A DNA stretch of 64,000 bases from Halichondria panicea. Taxonomy: Eukaryota; Porifera; Demospongiae; Suberitida; Halichondriidae. Of the stretch, positions 23,026 to 35,045 are shown piece by piece. The notes beneath the pieces are model-generated. The model was not told where the DNA came from, did no database searches, and saw only the letters and a program-made list of their open reading frames with translations. Location of the stretch: NCBI RefSeq assembly GCF_963675165.1, contig NC_087377.1:13140198-13204197 (forward strand), in the 5' to 3' direction. Within the stretch, counting starts at the first letter, position 1; each line of letters starts with the position of its first letter. The translations under genes and the position numbers were made by a program.

Positions 23026-25797
23026 ATAATTATTATTATTATTATTATTATTATTAAGACTTTACAGCCTGTAACGTGAATGATATAAAAACAAGTGATT
23101 GTTGTAGCAAAGACTATAGCTGACAGACTGTGCCGCATTGAGCAACACAGCTGGATAATTTAATGTGAAGTACATGTGAAGCTAGCTATAATTACGTGTG
23201 TAGCATCTGTTGCATGGGCACATTAAGTGGTAGGTACATGGGATGTCAGAGACAAAGTTTTGTTTGAAGTGCTCCCAGAAGTAATGGTGGAGTGTATTCT
23301 TTGTTGAAGTTAGTGGTGCGCTGATATCCATCAGCATAGTGGGCATCAAGTTCCATAACCTTGTGATACGATTGAGGTAGAAGTGTCTGCTTGCGCTGTA
23401 GTGATTGGCTTGTACAGTGAGTTTGTTGTTGCAACTGAAGCGGGTGCGACCAGTAACGAATTTGATGTGATCTCTTATGTTGAAGTTGTCCGAGGGTTCC
23501 TTTAGTGACTTTACTAGAAACATTATGTCCTGTATTTCAAACCAGTACATTAGAGGTAGTAGCTTCAAATCGGACAGCCTCGATCTGTATGAGCTTGAGT
23601 AATCATTGAGTATGAATTTGGTGGCTCTCCTCTGGATTCTTTCTAGTTTTTGAATGTCCTTGATCAAATTTGGTCTCCAGACTTGGGAGCAGTAGGTGAC
23701 CTGGGATCTAACTAGGGTTATATATAACGATTTTTTTGTGCTGGTTTCTGATTTCATTGAAATCGTCCGTCGGATGAGGTTAAGAGCTCGGTAGGCCTTA
23801 GACGATATGAGGTTATAATGCAGTGACCAGGAGAGGTTGTTGGCTATGCACAAGCCTAGGTCTTTTTCTTTTGTAGCAAAGTTAAGGTGAGAATTGTGGA
23901 TTGAGTAGAGTGTATTAGGGTTGTCTTCGTGCCAGCTAGGATGAGTTATGCGCAGCACATTACATTTTCCTTCATTGAGTTGCATGTTCCAAGTAGTGCA
24001 CCAGGATGACAACTGGTTGATGTCTGTTTGTAATTCCAATTGGTCTTCCGTAGAAGTGATGCACTTTACTAGCTTTGTGTCGTCCGCAAATAGAAATGGA
24101 TTGGCAGATGAGATGCACTCCGGTAATTGATAAAAATAATAAATAACAGTGGGCCTAGGATGCTTCCTTGCGGAACTCCTGACATAACTGGTAAGTAGTT
24201 GGATGGAGTATTAATAACACTTGTGAAGTGTATCCTGTCATGTAGGTACGATTTAAACCACAGCCAAAGAGGGCCTGTGATGCCTGTCTTCCAAAGCTTT
24301 AGCAACAGCTCATTGTGTGGGACCATGTCGAAAGCTTTCTTAAAATCTAGGTAGATGACATCTGTAGGTTTTCGGTTTTCTATGTTGTCAAAAACTTGGG
24401 AAAAGAATAGGATTAATTGAGAAAGACATGATCGGTTTCTTAGGAACCCGAATTGTTGGCATGTTATCTTTGGTCTCACGAATGTAATAATTTTCTTGTA
24501 GATGATAGTTTCAAAGACTTTGGATATAATTGGGAGAAGAGAGATGGGCCGAAAGTTTTCTACAAGATGGGGGTCGCCCTTCTTTGGGATTGGGCAGATT
24601 TTGTGGACCTTCCAGTGGGGTGGGAAAGTATGTGAAGATAGGCTAGAATTGAAAATGTGTGTGACTGATCTTGTGAGAGCGGTAGCACAGCATTTGAGGG
24701 TTGACGCATTTATATTATCGTGGCCTGGTGACTTTGTTGTGTCTAGTGAGGTGAGGGTTTCGTACACCTCAGACTCTTCTATAGAGATAGAGCTCAGTTG
24801 ATAAGTGGGGGAGGGCATTTTGTCCCATGGAGGAAGTGTATAGTCACTTCTTGTGAATGTCGAGTTAAAGTATTTGTTGAAAATTTCAGCAATCTGTCCA
24901 GTCTCTGTGATGATGGAGCCGTTGTGGATTATTGTTCTAGTTTGTGGACTTTTCTTACTTAGGTCGCGCAGATGACGGAATAGTTTACTTGGGTTGAACT
25001 TAAAGCATACTGCCAACGATTTTTCGTACTCAGATTTGGCAGTTGTCATTAGTTCCTGGAGATGAGTAGACAAGTTAGATAGCCTTAGGGATGTACTCTC
25101 AGTGGGTTTGGATTTGTTTCTGCGTGTAAGCGTTTTGCAGCGATTGATAGTATGTCTCATTTCTGTGGTATACCATTTTGGGCTTTTTGACTTCTGAGAG
25201 TTAAATTTGGGCACAAATATTTCCTGTGCTCTTGAGATGATTTTTTCTAGATGGACTGAACAGGCAGGCTTGGGTTGGCAGATAAAAAACTCAGACATGG
25301 AATTAAAATTTGCTTTTTTAAAGTTGTAGTTGCTGGCCGGTTTGTCTTTAGAGAGTAGTTTTGGTGTTTTTAAGCCATCTAGTGAGAACGTGATAAGGAA
25401 GTGATCAGACATAGGTGAACAATTAGACGAGTCAATGTGCAGGTTGAGTATCCTGTCTGGTGAATTCGTGCATACTACGTCCAGTATGTTTCCTTTTGTG
25501 TGTGTTGGAGATGCAATCAGTTGGAGAAAGTTCTGAGCGAAAAGTGAGTTACAAATAGAAACCGAGAGTGGAGTTTTTCCAGACAAAGATGACCAATCTA
25601 CATCTGGGCAGTTTAGGTCGCCCACCAAGATGGTGTTGTGGTTTGGAAGAGACGATATGGCGTTTGCCACTTCTAAAGAAAAATGTGCTGGTGGTATGTA
25701 GATACATGCCAGGGTTGTTTTGGGAGAAACAAGCAGTTCAATTACAATTAGTTCCAGAGATTCGTGCCTGCAGATTAGTTGAGAGGGTATATCTTCG
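23026..25797 (-). mobile_element. Non-LTR retrotransposon, 5'-truncated, CR1/Jockey-like
   Basis: Coding is on the minus strand, and the 3' end carries an (AAT)n tail (23026-23056 as ATT repeats). It lies inside the minisatellite, with tataattat-type sequence at both junctions as a possible target duplication. The 5' end lacks the start of the endonuclease, so it is a truncated insertion. Related fragments occur at 38790-39427 and 53010-53410. Confidence 0.92.
23182..25797 (-). pseudogene. ORF2 of the non-LTR element (endonuclease-RT), frameshifted
   Basis: Going down the minus strand there is the C-terminal part of an APE-type endonuclease (ILVGDLNCPDVDWSS, MSDHFLITF). It is followed by a reverse transcriptase with NFRPISLLPIISKVFE, FGFLRNRSCLSQ, VIYLDFKKAFDMVPH, SGVPQGSILGPLLFIIFIN and then FADDTKLV in a different frame. 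The break is near 24126-24132, where about five bases between FIN and the ECISSANPF segment are missing. After the RT comes the usual C-terminal segment (KLERIQRRATKFIL, ITRLWNLMP), with a stop at 23182. The catalytic FADD is present, but the shift separates it from the rest of the RT. The N-terminal Pro/Tyr/Leu-rich extension of the open frame is minisatellite, not protein. Confidence 0.9.
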
Positions 25798-25807
25798 GAT
25801 ATAATTA

Positions 25808-26215
25808 TATATAGTGAGAGATAGTGAGGGAGAGGGGGGTAGAGTGAAGGAGAAAGGGTGTATATATATAGTGAGAGATAGTGAGGGAGAGGGGGGTAGA
25901 GTGAAGGAGAAAGGGTGTATATATGGTGAAAGATAGTGGGGGAGAGGGGGATAGAGTGAAGGAGGAAGGGTGTATATATGGTGAAAGATAGTGGGGGAGA
26001 GGGGGGTAGAGTGAAGGAGGAAGGGTGTATATATGGTGAAAGATAGTGGGGGAGAGGGGGGTAGAGTGAAGGAGAAAAGGTGTATATATATAGTGAGAGA
26101 TAGTGAGGGAGAGGGGGGTAGAGTGAAGGAGAAAGGGTGTATATATGGTGAAAGATAGTGGGGGAGAGGGGGGTAGAGTGAAGGAGAAAGGGTGTATATA
26201 GTGAGAGATAGTGTT
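25808..26215. repeat. Minisatellite, right part (about 7 units)
   Basis: Continuation of the 22840 array: units of about 54-57 bp with gtgaaagatagtgggggaga or gtgagagatagtgagggaga, ggggggtagagtgaagga and gggtgtatata. Its minus strand has no stops in two frames, creating long but meaningless open frames. Confidence 0.93.
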
Positions 26216-27301
26216 GACATGCATATTGTAATGTGTATATGAATGTACACATGTAGATTGTCATAGTAATTGTGACACAGATAACACCCCATAAGATTCA
26301 TCACCTTAATAAATACTAATCGTGAAATCGTTGATGGTGCCAGTATGAGCACACACACACCCTTGACAAGTATTCACGATCAAGTGAATGAATAAAGGAG
26401 TTGCATACATGCATGTACATACTTAAGACACTATTGACTCAATTCAACGACAACGTATTGGAAACCTCGAGCTCGTCAATTATAAATAGATACACATTTA
26501 AGTGTATGAGACAACACATTTTAAAATCAGCAAAGCGCTAGTATATCAGTAGTTTACAGATTATTGTCAGAGACTTCAATACTGCAACACGGAAAATAGC
26601 TCATTACACACACGTACCTTTTCTCATCGTATCCATGATATTTCGATACACACCCTCACCCTTAATTCCACTCTTGTCTAATATAAAACCCTATTGCATG
26701 TAAAAAAATCTATACCATCATCAGCTGCTGCATCAGAAAGAGTTATATATTTACCCTTTTAGTTTCTAATAAACGTTAGATTTGGGATAATATTCAAGAT
26801 GCTTATACCGTATTACTAGAATGGTTTGCGAGTATCGAACTTTGATCAGCTCCCAAAAATACAATTGCAAAACCTAAATTAGTACTGGTAATTACACACA
26901 TGCAATCATTGCATATGCCAGAACGCAGTAGCTAGTCAATTTTTCTGCTGATTCGGCTCATTTGCAAAGGTTTTTGACTAGTAAAATATTCTAGTAATAC
27001 GATAATCACATATTAAATGTTCATGAGCACAATTAATTAGAAAGGCAGCTAGGCATGCTGGAATAACCATGAGCGCGCACGCATGCATACATCAAATAAT
27101 AGAATGGGTAAATTTTTAGCAAAGGTCAGCCACCAGATGTGTTGTATCTTGTATATCAACAAAAATTATTATAACTGTCTACATGTATGAGATACAAAAA
27201 CAGGAAGTGTAATTAAAAAAGCTATGAAAGTATATATTAAAACAAGGAGGTTGTCTAGCTAGTCAGTAATCACATTGACATGCATCAAGAAATAATTCAA
27301 G
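26216..27301. other. Upstream region of receptor 4
   Basis: No gene seen. The last 40 bases before the start codon (tgcatcaagaaataattcaag) match the bases before the receptor 3 start at 17440-17458, so the 5' untranslated leader is conserved between these paralogues. Confidence 0.6.
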
Positions 27302-29611
27302 ATGACATTACATATATATTGGCTCATAGGAGTTCTCTTGATTTGCTTTCTGGCTGGCCTCAGCACTGGTAAGACTAACTATAGATTTCCTTACATTGAA
27401 CACTGCATGTTTTGCAAAGCCCAATATTCAGTGAGTATGGAGAGACCATGTCCAATGGAAACAGTCGCTTTTACCTGCACTGCTCCTGGAGAGGTTTTGA
27501 GATGGGAATCAAATGTAGCTCGTACAATCACTGTCTGCTCCACCTCCTCTGATCTCAATGTACCCATTGTTGTATCAGGTTACACTGTGACACTGATTGC
27601 AGTTGATAATGCTACATTAACATCTACTCTGTCAAGAACAGCAGAGAATGGGATCACTGTGTCCTGTGTGGGGTTTATGCCTGTAAGCACTATAGGATCT
27701 TCAATGATCCGATTGGTTGGTGAGTTCCAGTTAATTAGTGTCTCGTCCATAATTGTAGTAATTTATTGTTAGATCCACCAGGACCACCTTCCACCATCAG
27801 AGTGAGACACTCCACTTTGAGCATCTTAGCCAATAAAGTCAGCGTAACTATTGGTTGGGACCCTCCTACTGAGACTGGTGGTAGAGATGACCTCACCTAC
27901 ACAGTGACCGTCTCACTTCCGGCCCAACTCTCTACTACTGTCCTCACATCCACCTCTGTCACTCTGATTACCCAATACAATGTGGACTACACTGTCAGTG
28001 TTGTAGCTACCAACTGTGCTGGGAACAGTACGACCGCTGAGTACAGTTTTAGGATTGGTGAGTATTATTATTTTGGACACAGTGTAAACTCCTTCTCAGG
28101 CAATTGTCCTGTGTTGACCAACCCCATAAATGGAGCCTTGGGACCAGTCTCCAGCAGATTGCCAGGATCCACAGTAACCATCCAGTGTGATGCTGGGTAT
28201 GTGTCTGCTGTTACAATGGTGACATGTGAGGGTACATTGATGTGGAGTCCTGACCCTGAGGCTATTGAATGTGCAGCACTAACTACTCCCACAACTCGTG
28301 AGTTTAAGCTCTTGGTTATATATTTACCCCGTGTGTGCACAGCGAGCAGCAAGGGTAGAGTGATTGGTGCATGTGTGTGTGTCGGTTTGTGTATGTGTGT
28401 GGACACAAAAATGAGCTGTTAGAGTGAACTAGACACTTTCGTTGTTGAGCTCTTATCTTGGTGTAGAGGGATTCTATAGACAGGACAGGTTAGACAAATT
28501 AGCTAGAGACAGGCTCCTAGCTATAGGCAATAACAACTAGTTACAGACAAATTGACTTCACAGTGTAGCTTAACCAAATTCTTAGATTGAGAAGCAAAAC
28601 ATCAACTGACAATACAGGAAAAATGAGAGGGTAAAGCAAAGTGAGGCAAAAAGGGTAAACCTTAAATACGTGGAGCGAGGCCCCAGAGGCTCGCACAACA
28701 ACAAAGGGAGCATTAACAATGAGAATTGTTATAGATGATATCAACATCAACATCAAATCATGGTTAAGGTAATGGTTCTAATAAAATTAATAGTAAAGTG
28801 CATTGAGCATGAATATTCGTAGACTGCTTCAACTGTTAATGAGGCAGTGGTTGAAAAATAATAGTTGTAGGTGATCTTCGAAGGTGACAAAAAACACTGT
28901 TTTATAATCGATACAATCGTTGCTTTATAGATTTACGATCATTCCTCATAATGTTAAGGTCGTTACGATAAAAATTTTGTATCCGTTTTGCTGCTGCATG
29001 TGCGATGAAGCTCAACGCACAGGGTGAATGCTCTACTGAGCATCAAATAAATACTTCTAACTGTATGTTATTTACACAGCTCCTCCAATGAACTGCAAGG
29101 CTCCACTATCCCCACCAAGGAATGGCACCATCAGTGATCATTCAGTACCAGCTCTTTCCGGTACGCAAGTGACCTTTCAGTGTGACGATGAGCTGTTCCC
29201 TGAGGGAATAATGACTGCTACCTGTCTAGCTACAGGAGAGTGGGACAAAAACCCACTCTGCAGAGGCAAGTGTATTCATTACTTGAATTAAGTAGTCATG
29301 CTTCTATACCTTGAACCACCTATACAGCTGTTTCTTACAATTGTGCCAGCCTATCTGATGGGAGTCGATTTGATGCAGCTGTCTCCATCAGTGTGGTTAT
29401 CACGGCAGTTCTATTCAACGTCATTGGATTGTTGATGGGACTCTTGATAATGTATTTGTTCATGCGTAAGAAGGCAGTGTACTCCCCTAGAGCCAAAGAG
29501 GAAGTTAACGTAAGACCCACTGTACCAGCTGGTCCTGTTTATGAGGAGGTGTCACCCAAAGAGGAGATTGAACTCAACACTAATCAGGCGTATGGACCAT
29601 TAGGACTGTGA
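27302..29611 (+). CDS. Receptor 4: signal-Ig-FN3-CCP-CCP-TM-tail, intact
   Basis: Six exons: 27302-27368, 27420-27719, 27773-28057, 28100-28297, 29080-29265 and 29328-29611, all joined in phase 1, giving about 439 residues with no stop. Order: signal peptide (GVLLICFLAGLSTG), Ig-like (FTC...LRW...VSCVG), FN3 (DPPGPPSTIR, WDPPTETGGRDDLTYTV), CCP (NCPVLTN...IQCDAGY...VTCEG...EAIEC), a second CCP (MNCKAPL...FQCDDE...ATCLATGEW...LC), a membrane helix (AVLFNVIGLLMGLLIMYLF), then RKKAVY and a tail with VYEEVSPKEEIELNTNQAYG. Five of the family's exon borders are standard; the intron after the second CCP starts GCAAGT, a GC-AG intron. A type I surface receptor; ligand and partners unknown. The only family member here with no visible defect. 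Confidence 0.9.
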
Positions 29612-30485
29612 AACTTTTGCATACTCATGATTATAATGAATTAATGTATAATTATGAAAGCACCGCGGGTGCTGATGCCTCAATGGATGTATCAAAGCTA
29701 CAAAACATAAAGCTACTAGCTATATAATTATTGCTAATACACACATGATATAATGATGAATTAATTTTGCTGCATGCAGGCTAAACATAACCGTCCTTTT
29801 TTCACCATAGAACAAAAACATAATTTTATTGTGACGCTTATATTAGAGTGGTATATAGGCTATATTCAGACACAATGGATGTTCAGACATTCATTCTAAG
29901 AAAACAAGCAGTGAAAAAACATTTTCTTTTGCACCATCTGATCAAGCATGTGTTACTATGAATGTATGCAAAAAAGAATTGATAAATATCAACTAGGTAC
30001 TAAGTCTTCAAGAGCTGAAAATGTGCTAGTGTCTGCATGATAAACGGTAAGAACAGACAAAAAAATCGATCACCATGGAGACACACCCTACCGTTTCTTC
30101 TGAAGGGGGATATGCTGAGAGTCACATAGTAATTATGTAAGGACAATAACTAAACAATAAAACACCCAAAGTTAGAGTTGCAAAACACTTGTATGTCCGT
30201 CCATGCAGCAATTATTTCTCGTGTATCAATTATCAGATCGACAGCAATGGGGTCAAAGGTCAAACGTTATATTGGCATCCCATGTGTAACTGAGGGCAAG
30301 GGTCAAAGGTTATTTGGTAATTGTACATGGGGTGTCAAAAGCCTTTGACCTTTGACCCCATTGCTGTCTGATCATTGATACGCAAGTAACTCAGCGGAAA
30401 TAATTGCTGCATGGACATACTAAGCGTTTTGCAACTCTAACTTTGGGGGTTTTATTGTTTAGTTATTGTCCTTACATAATTACTA

Positions 30486-30690
30486 CCTTAAGGTGACATA
30501 TTTTCACAGGTAGATTTGTTTGCGTTTTTACAGTTTTGTACATTTTGCGGTATAATTTTTTGCGAAATGTCGATCTGGATACATTAAACAAGAGGGCGGC
30601 CAATTATTTGCGACTACTAATTTTTGCGATTTTACTCTCATTCGCAGAAATAGCAGAAATTAATACACGCGAAAATATGTCACCTTAAGG
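30486..30690. mobile_element. MITE with CCTTAAGGTGACATATTTTC ends, TA target
   Basis: Both ends are CCTTAAGGTGACATATTTTC in inverted orientation, flanked by TA (30484-30485 and 30691-30692). The other arm of the enclosing foldback element, near 30150, lacks this insertion and gives an empty site. A TA duplication suggests Tc1/mariner mobilisation. Confidence 0.9.
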
Positions 30691-30875
30691 TATGTAACTC
30701 TCAGCATATCCCCCTACAGAAAAAGCGGTAGGTTGTGTCTGGTGATCGATTTTTTTGTTTGTTCTTACCGTTTATCAGACACTAGCACATTTTCAGCTCT
30801 TAAAGATTTAGTATAGTTGATATTTACAATTCTTTTTTGCATATACATTCATAGTAACACATGCTTGATCAGATG

Positions 30876-31976
30876 TAGCCTCGATCCCAGGCCGAGTTTT
30901 CGCTTTTATAACGGTTAGGCGAACAACTGGGCCTGGTACTAGTTGTCTGCGCATGCGTCAGTCGTTCGTCAGATTCTGACGAATGGATATTCTCGTTCAC
31001 TTTCGTGACATTTATATTCGTGTACTATCGTGTACTAGAAGTCAGTTCCCGTTTTATCATTATTGGAATCGATTGGAATGGCTCTTAGCTGAAGCTTCTC
31101 TCTTCTCTGAAGCTTATTCTGAAGACTGAACAACAAGGGAAGAGGTATAAAGCTTTGTCAAGCTTGTTAAGGTCAGATATTTTTGTGTGGGCCCTATGGA
31201 TGGCTATGCTATCAAGTCTTGTTCATGTTTGGCAAGATCTACCGGTACGTAGGTAGACTATATATAGTTTCATCATTAATATGGTGGATCAAGTGAAGAG
31301 TGTGAGCTAGAGAACTTGGTGCTGCCATCATCAGCTCGTCGACAATGACACTATAACCGAGAAATTTAATATGTATAGATCTACACGTATTTAAAATGTC
31401 TACTTCTCTGTACAGGAGCAATGGCTAATATCCAGCTATCCCAACAGTGCTCCTCTTGGCTATACTAACGGACGAGACTGGACAGTTTGAGGTAAGGGTT
31501 TAACCGTCTTTGGTTTCTTTTAATATTGTCCTATACTCACAGACACAGGACTGGAGTATGACCTGCTCATTCGAGCGTTGCTGGGTAGCTCAGAGACATC
31601 AAGAGAATCTACGTTTTCTCAAGCAATGAGTTACGAGTTGGGGCCTAGAATCAGAGAAGTCCAGCAGCCTGCTAAATCTTTTTGAAACGTAATTTGAAGG
31701 CATTCAATCAGCTTGAAGTTGCCCTGGGTCACTGTAATTGTGCTGCAGCACAACTGGCAACTCCCCAGGCCTTTGTGAAGCAGCTCCCTATGTGCATCTT
31801 TTGTGTACTCACTCTGTGCATTTTCTGTGTACAAATTTCTATTATTGATTTATTAAATATTTTTGCCGACCACAAATATACAATGAAAATTTGACGCATG
31901 CGCAGACAACTAGTACCAGGCCCAGTTGTTCGCCTAACCGTTATAAAAGCGAAAACTCGGCCTGGGATCGAGGCTA
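30876..31976. mobile_element. Mutator-like element, 85-bp inverted ends, 9-bp duplication
   Basis: Positions 30876-30960 and 31892-31976 are reverse complements over 85 bp, beginning TAGCCTCGATCCCAGGCC. A 9-bp direct repeat gatcagatg (30867-30875 and 31977-31985) flanks it. Long terminal repeats with a 9-bp duplication are the signature of Mutator-like elements. The 930-bp interior has no transposase; it may hold captured sequence, as gtaag and cacag splice-like sites occur near 31490 and 31545, but I recognise no protein. A related end lies at 63438. Confidence 0.9.
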
Positions 31977-32514
31977 GATCAGATGGTGCAAAAGAAAATG
32001 TTTTATCACTGCTTGTTTCCTTAGAATGAGTGTCTGAACATCCATTGTGTCTGAACATAGATGCCTAATTCTAGCGATAGAACGTAAAGTAATAGTAGCT
32101 GTTCCACAAGGTCAATTACACGTATAGCCTTGATTTTAGGCCACGTTATAAATTCCCCAGCAACAAATATTTCCAGAATTTACTCGGCGCTCAATTGGAG
32201 TAAAAAATTATTTGTTGGGCTTGGCGCTTCTTTTAGAGTGGTGCTGTGTAATTCATCACCTTATATAATGTTAATAGGTTGAAATTGGTGATGTATAGGA
32301 GTATGTATGCATGCATATATCCTGCCAAATATCTGCTGCATCCTGTGTATGTGTGCACGAGTGTATATTATAGTAAGAGAGAGTTGCATACATACTTGAT
32401 TGAGTACTATTGATTACAGATACATATATAAGTGCAGTGCAGTGCAGTATGCAGGGGGGGGCGGGGGTGAGTCAAAATGTCAGTTGTCTCCCATAAGTCC
32501 TATTTATTATATAG

Positions 32515-33010
32515 ATGTCGTATATATGTAATACGAAATAGGTGTCCAATATATGAAAAAGGTGTACTATAGTATTAAAGAGGTGTCTTATATATGAAAT
32601 AGGTGTCCTTATATATGAAAAAGGTGTACTATAATATTAAAGAGGTGTCTTATATACGAAATAGGTGTCCTTATATATGAAAAAGGTGTACTATAGTATT
32701 AAAGAGGTGTCTTATATACGAAATAGGTGTCTTATATATGAAAAAGGTGTACTATAATATTAAAAAGGTGTCTTATATACGAAATAGGTGTCCTATATAT
32801 GAAAAAGGTGTACTATAGTATTAAAGAGGTGTCTTATATACGAAATATAGGTGTCCTATGTATGAAAAAGGTGTACTATAGTATTAAAAAGGTGTCTTAT
32901 ATACGAAATAGGTGTCCTATATATGAAAAAGGTGTACTATAATATTAAAGAGGCGTCTTATATACGAAATAGGTGTCCTTTAAAAGGTGTTTATATACTA
33001 AATACGTGTC
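32515..33010. repeat. Minisatellite, about 70-bp units
   Basis: About seven units of aggtgtcctatatatgaaaa, aggtgtactatagtattaaa and gaggtgtcttatatacgaaa. Sub-units of about 20-25 bp all start aggtgt, so the unit is itself a higher-order repeat. A short related stretch lies at 17080-17105. Confidence 0.92.
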
Positions 33011-34126
33011 CTATATATAGGTGGTGTCTTAAATATAAATGTGTGTGTGTGTGTACGTGTGTGTGTGGAGGGTTAGGATTAACTTGTTCTAAACTTTCTT
33101 TGCTATTCTCTTTTAGGGCAGTGAAGTTTATTATGCCTCGGTGCGCATGCGCAAGCGAGGTATACAGTAGTGTTTTTGTGTGTCTGTGTGTCTGTGTGTG
33201 TATAGACTGCTACAGCTGCTCAAGGATGAATCAAGTGCAAGTAAGAGTTTCTATAGGCTTCTAGTCATGTTTTCTTGGATTTTAATTTGTGGATTTGCAA
33301 AATAATGCTTCGTTCTCGAGTTATGCTTAGTTTTGCTTACTTGGAATGCCATTGCAGCCTTTTCAGAAGAGTGCGTAGCAAAACTTGTTCACCGAGTGTT
33401 GCTACTCTACTTAGTAGTTAGCTCTGCACTAAAACGCTAGCTGTTGGTAGCTTCAAGGGTGAGAAGAGAGCTGCAAGGCTCTGCTGACGCAGCCATTAAT
33501 TTTAGACTCGATAGTTTTTAACAATAATCATGGTTGATCATTACCTACTCTTTGAGTTTCCGTTTCCCTTGTGATTCTGCCTGCATGTAATGCAAAAGCT
33601 ATTAATTTTATGTCATGTAGCTTTGGCACCTCACCGAGGCATCAGCACCCGCAGTGCTTTCACTATTAGAATATAAGGCAAACAGCATGTGAAAATTGCA
33701 AATTCTTATACATGTATGTAAAACGGTAGGTGGGTGTGGCTAAAACTACTACAGAAATAAACCATAGATAGTAGAGGAAGGGGATTGGAAAAGGGATCAC
33801 GTGAGCTTACGTTTGCAACGTAAGCCTCTGGACAGTCCGCATGTCAACCAATAGACACCTTGAGGTGTGATTTCACTGGTTTTGAGGTCAAGAGAAGGTT
33901 TGCAAATGAGAGAATTTTTTAATACTAGGTAAGTAATTGTATGAATAGCCCTAAAACTTGTCCTTTAGGTATGGCTAGGTACAAAATGAAACATTATTAC
34001 TACTGTGTGTGTGTGTGTGTGCATGCGTGCGTGAGTGATAAGGATCTCAACTAACAATTTGTGCTACAGAAATATCATGGATTTGGCTAGCTTGTCCATA
34101 TTTGTATTCTAAGCACGGAAACTCAC

Positions 34127-34227
34127 CACTCAAGTCTTTGTGGATGTGCTGCTTGACCAGCTGCACTCCCCTGGTCACCCTCCAGGTCTCCTGAGAGTAC
34201 AGCCTCACATCCTCAGCCACATAGTAC
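34127..34227 (-). CDS. HEAT-repeat protein, isolated open exon
   Basis: A 101-bp exon between acceptor ccccctcag and donor gtgagttt on the minus strand, reading YYVAEDVRLYSQETWRVT and GVQLVKQHIHKDLSG. It matches the shifted copy ending at 21016. It is open here, but whether it belongs to a functional transcript is unknown. Confidence 0.5.
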
Positions 34228-35045
34228 CTGAGGGGGAGGGAGAGATAGTGAAATACAGTGGAACAATAACAAAGGACCCTACAAATTTCCTATGCAAAAT
34301 AATTCCGAGCGAAGCAAGGCTCTAATCAGATTCATTTTAGTGGTGGTAGCTAGCTAGTGGACACATTCATTAGAACTATATAGTGGCTTAATTTGGTTGC
34401 TGCAGACAGTACGGTTAATTGACTTCAAAGTTAATTGGACTAGTTACAATCTGCAAGGACAATTAACCTCTCTACCGTGGTGAAAAACCTACTGTAAAGA
34501 ATACACGTAAAATGAAGTACAAATGGTATATGCATCAGTCAACAAACACAATCTGTACTAGGGTGGGTGGATTTGGTAAAGACTTCAGAATGGATAAGCA
34601 ACAATCACACTGAGCCCAAACAGACGGTAAAGACACACTCTACAATAAATATTAAGAAGTAAGGGTCGTAGCTTTGTTGGAGGGCCTACTACCATTATTT
34701 GATGAACATGATTATTACTGGTTGGCTGGTAGCAAGTGTCACTGTGGGTATAGGTGTGGTTGTCTCTCCTCCGTGGAAATACACAACTGGAAGGGATTCA
34801 GAGAATAAAATGTCTCATGCTTGATAAAGGGAACTTCCAGTATATTGGTGTATTCGAAGAAGTATGTACCAAAGTACATGTATGTTAGAATGAATGGCTT
34901 GTACACCGTCTCACTTTTAGTTTATACTCATTACCACTAATTAACATGCCAATCACTTCTAACATAGATAAAGGAAAGGGATTGGAAATGGAAGCGGTAC
35001 AATCCATGTTTCCCCGTGGTTTAATCGAGGCTGTTATTCTACATG

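Larger units (their letters stand above)
29864..32060. mobile_element. Foldback element with about 430-bp arms, split by two insertions
   Basis: The outer sequences ttcagacacaatggatgttc (about 29868) and its mirror at about 32035-32056 begin two arms that match almost throughout: gcaccatctgatcaagcat, gtgctagtgtctg, ggatatgctgagag, aacaataaaac and caatggggtcaaagg. The arms meet near 30300-30350. The right arm is interrupted by a MITE (30486-30690) and a Mutator-like element (30876-31976); without them the element is about 0.9 kb. No protein is encoded. Confidence 0.85.

Noticed and set aside
24069-26264. A 731-residue minus-strand protein with a repetitive Pro/Tyr/Leu-rich N terminus
   Set aside because: The N-terminal third is the 57-bp minisatellite read through; only the part from about 25797 downward is retrotransposon protein.
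22840-33010. CRISPR-like arrays at 22.8, 25.8 and 32.5 kb
   Set aside because: Units are contiguous or near-identical without unique spacers, and the context is eukaryotic; they are minisatellites.
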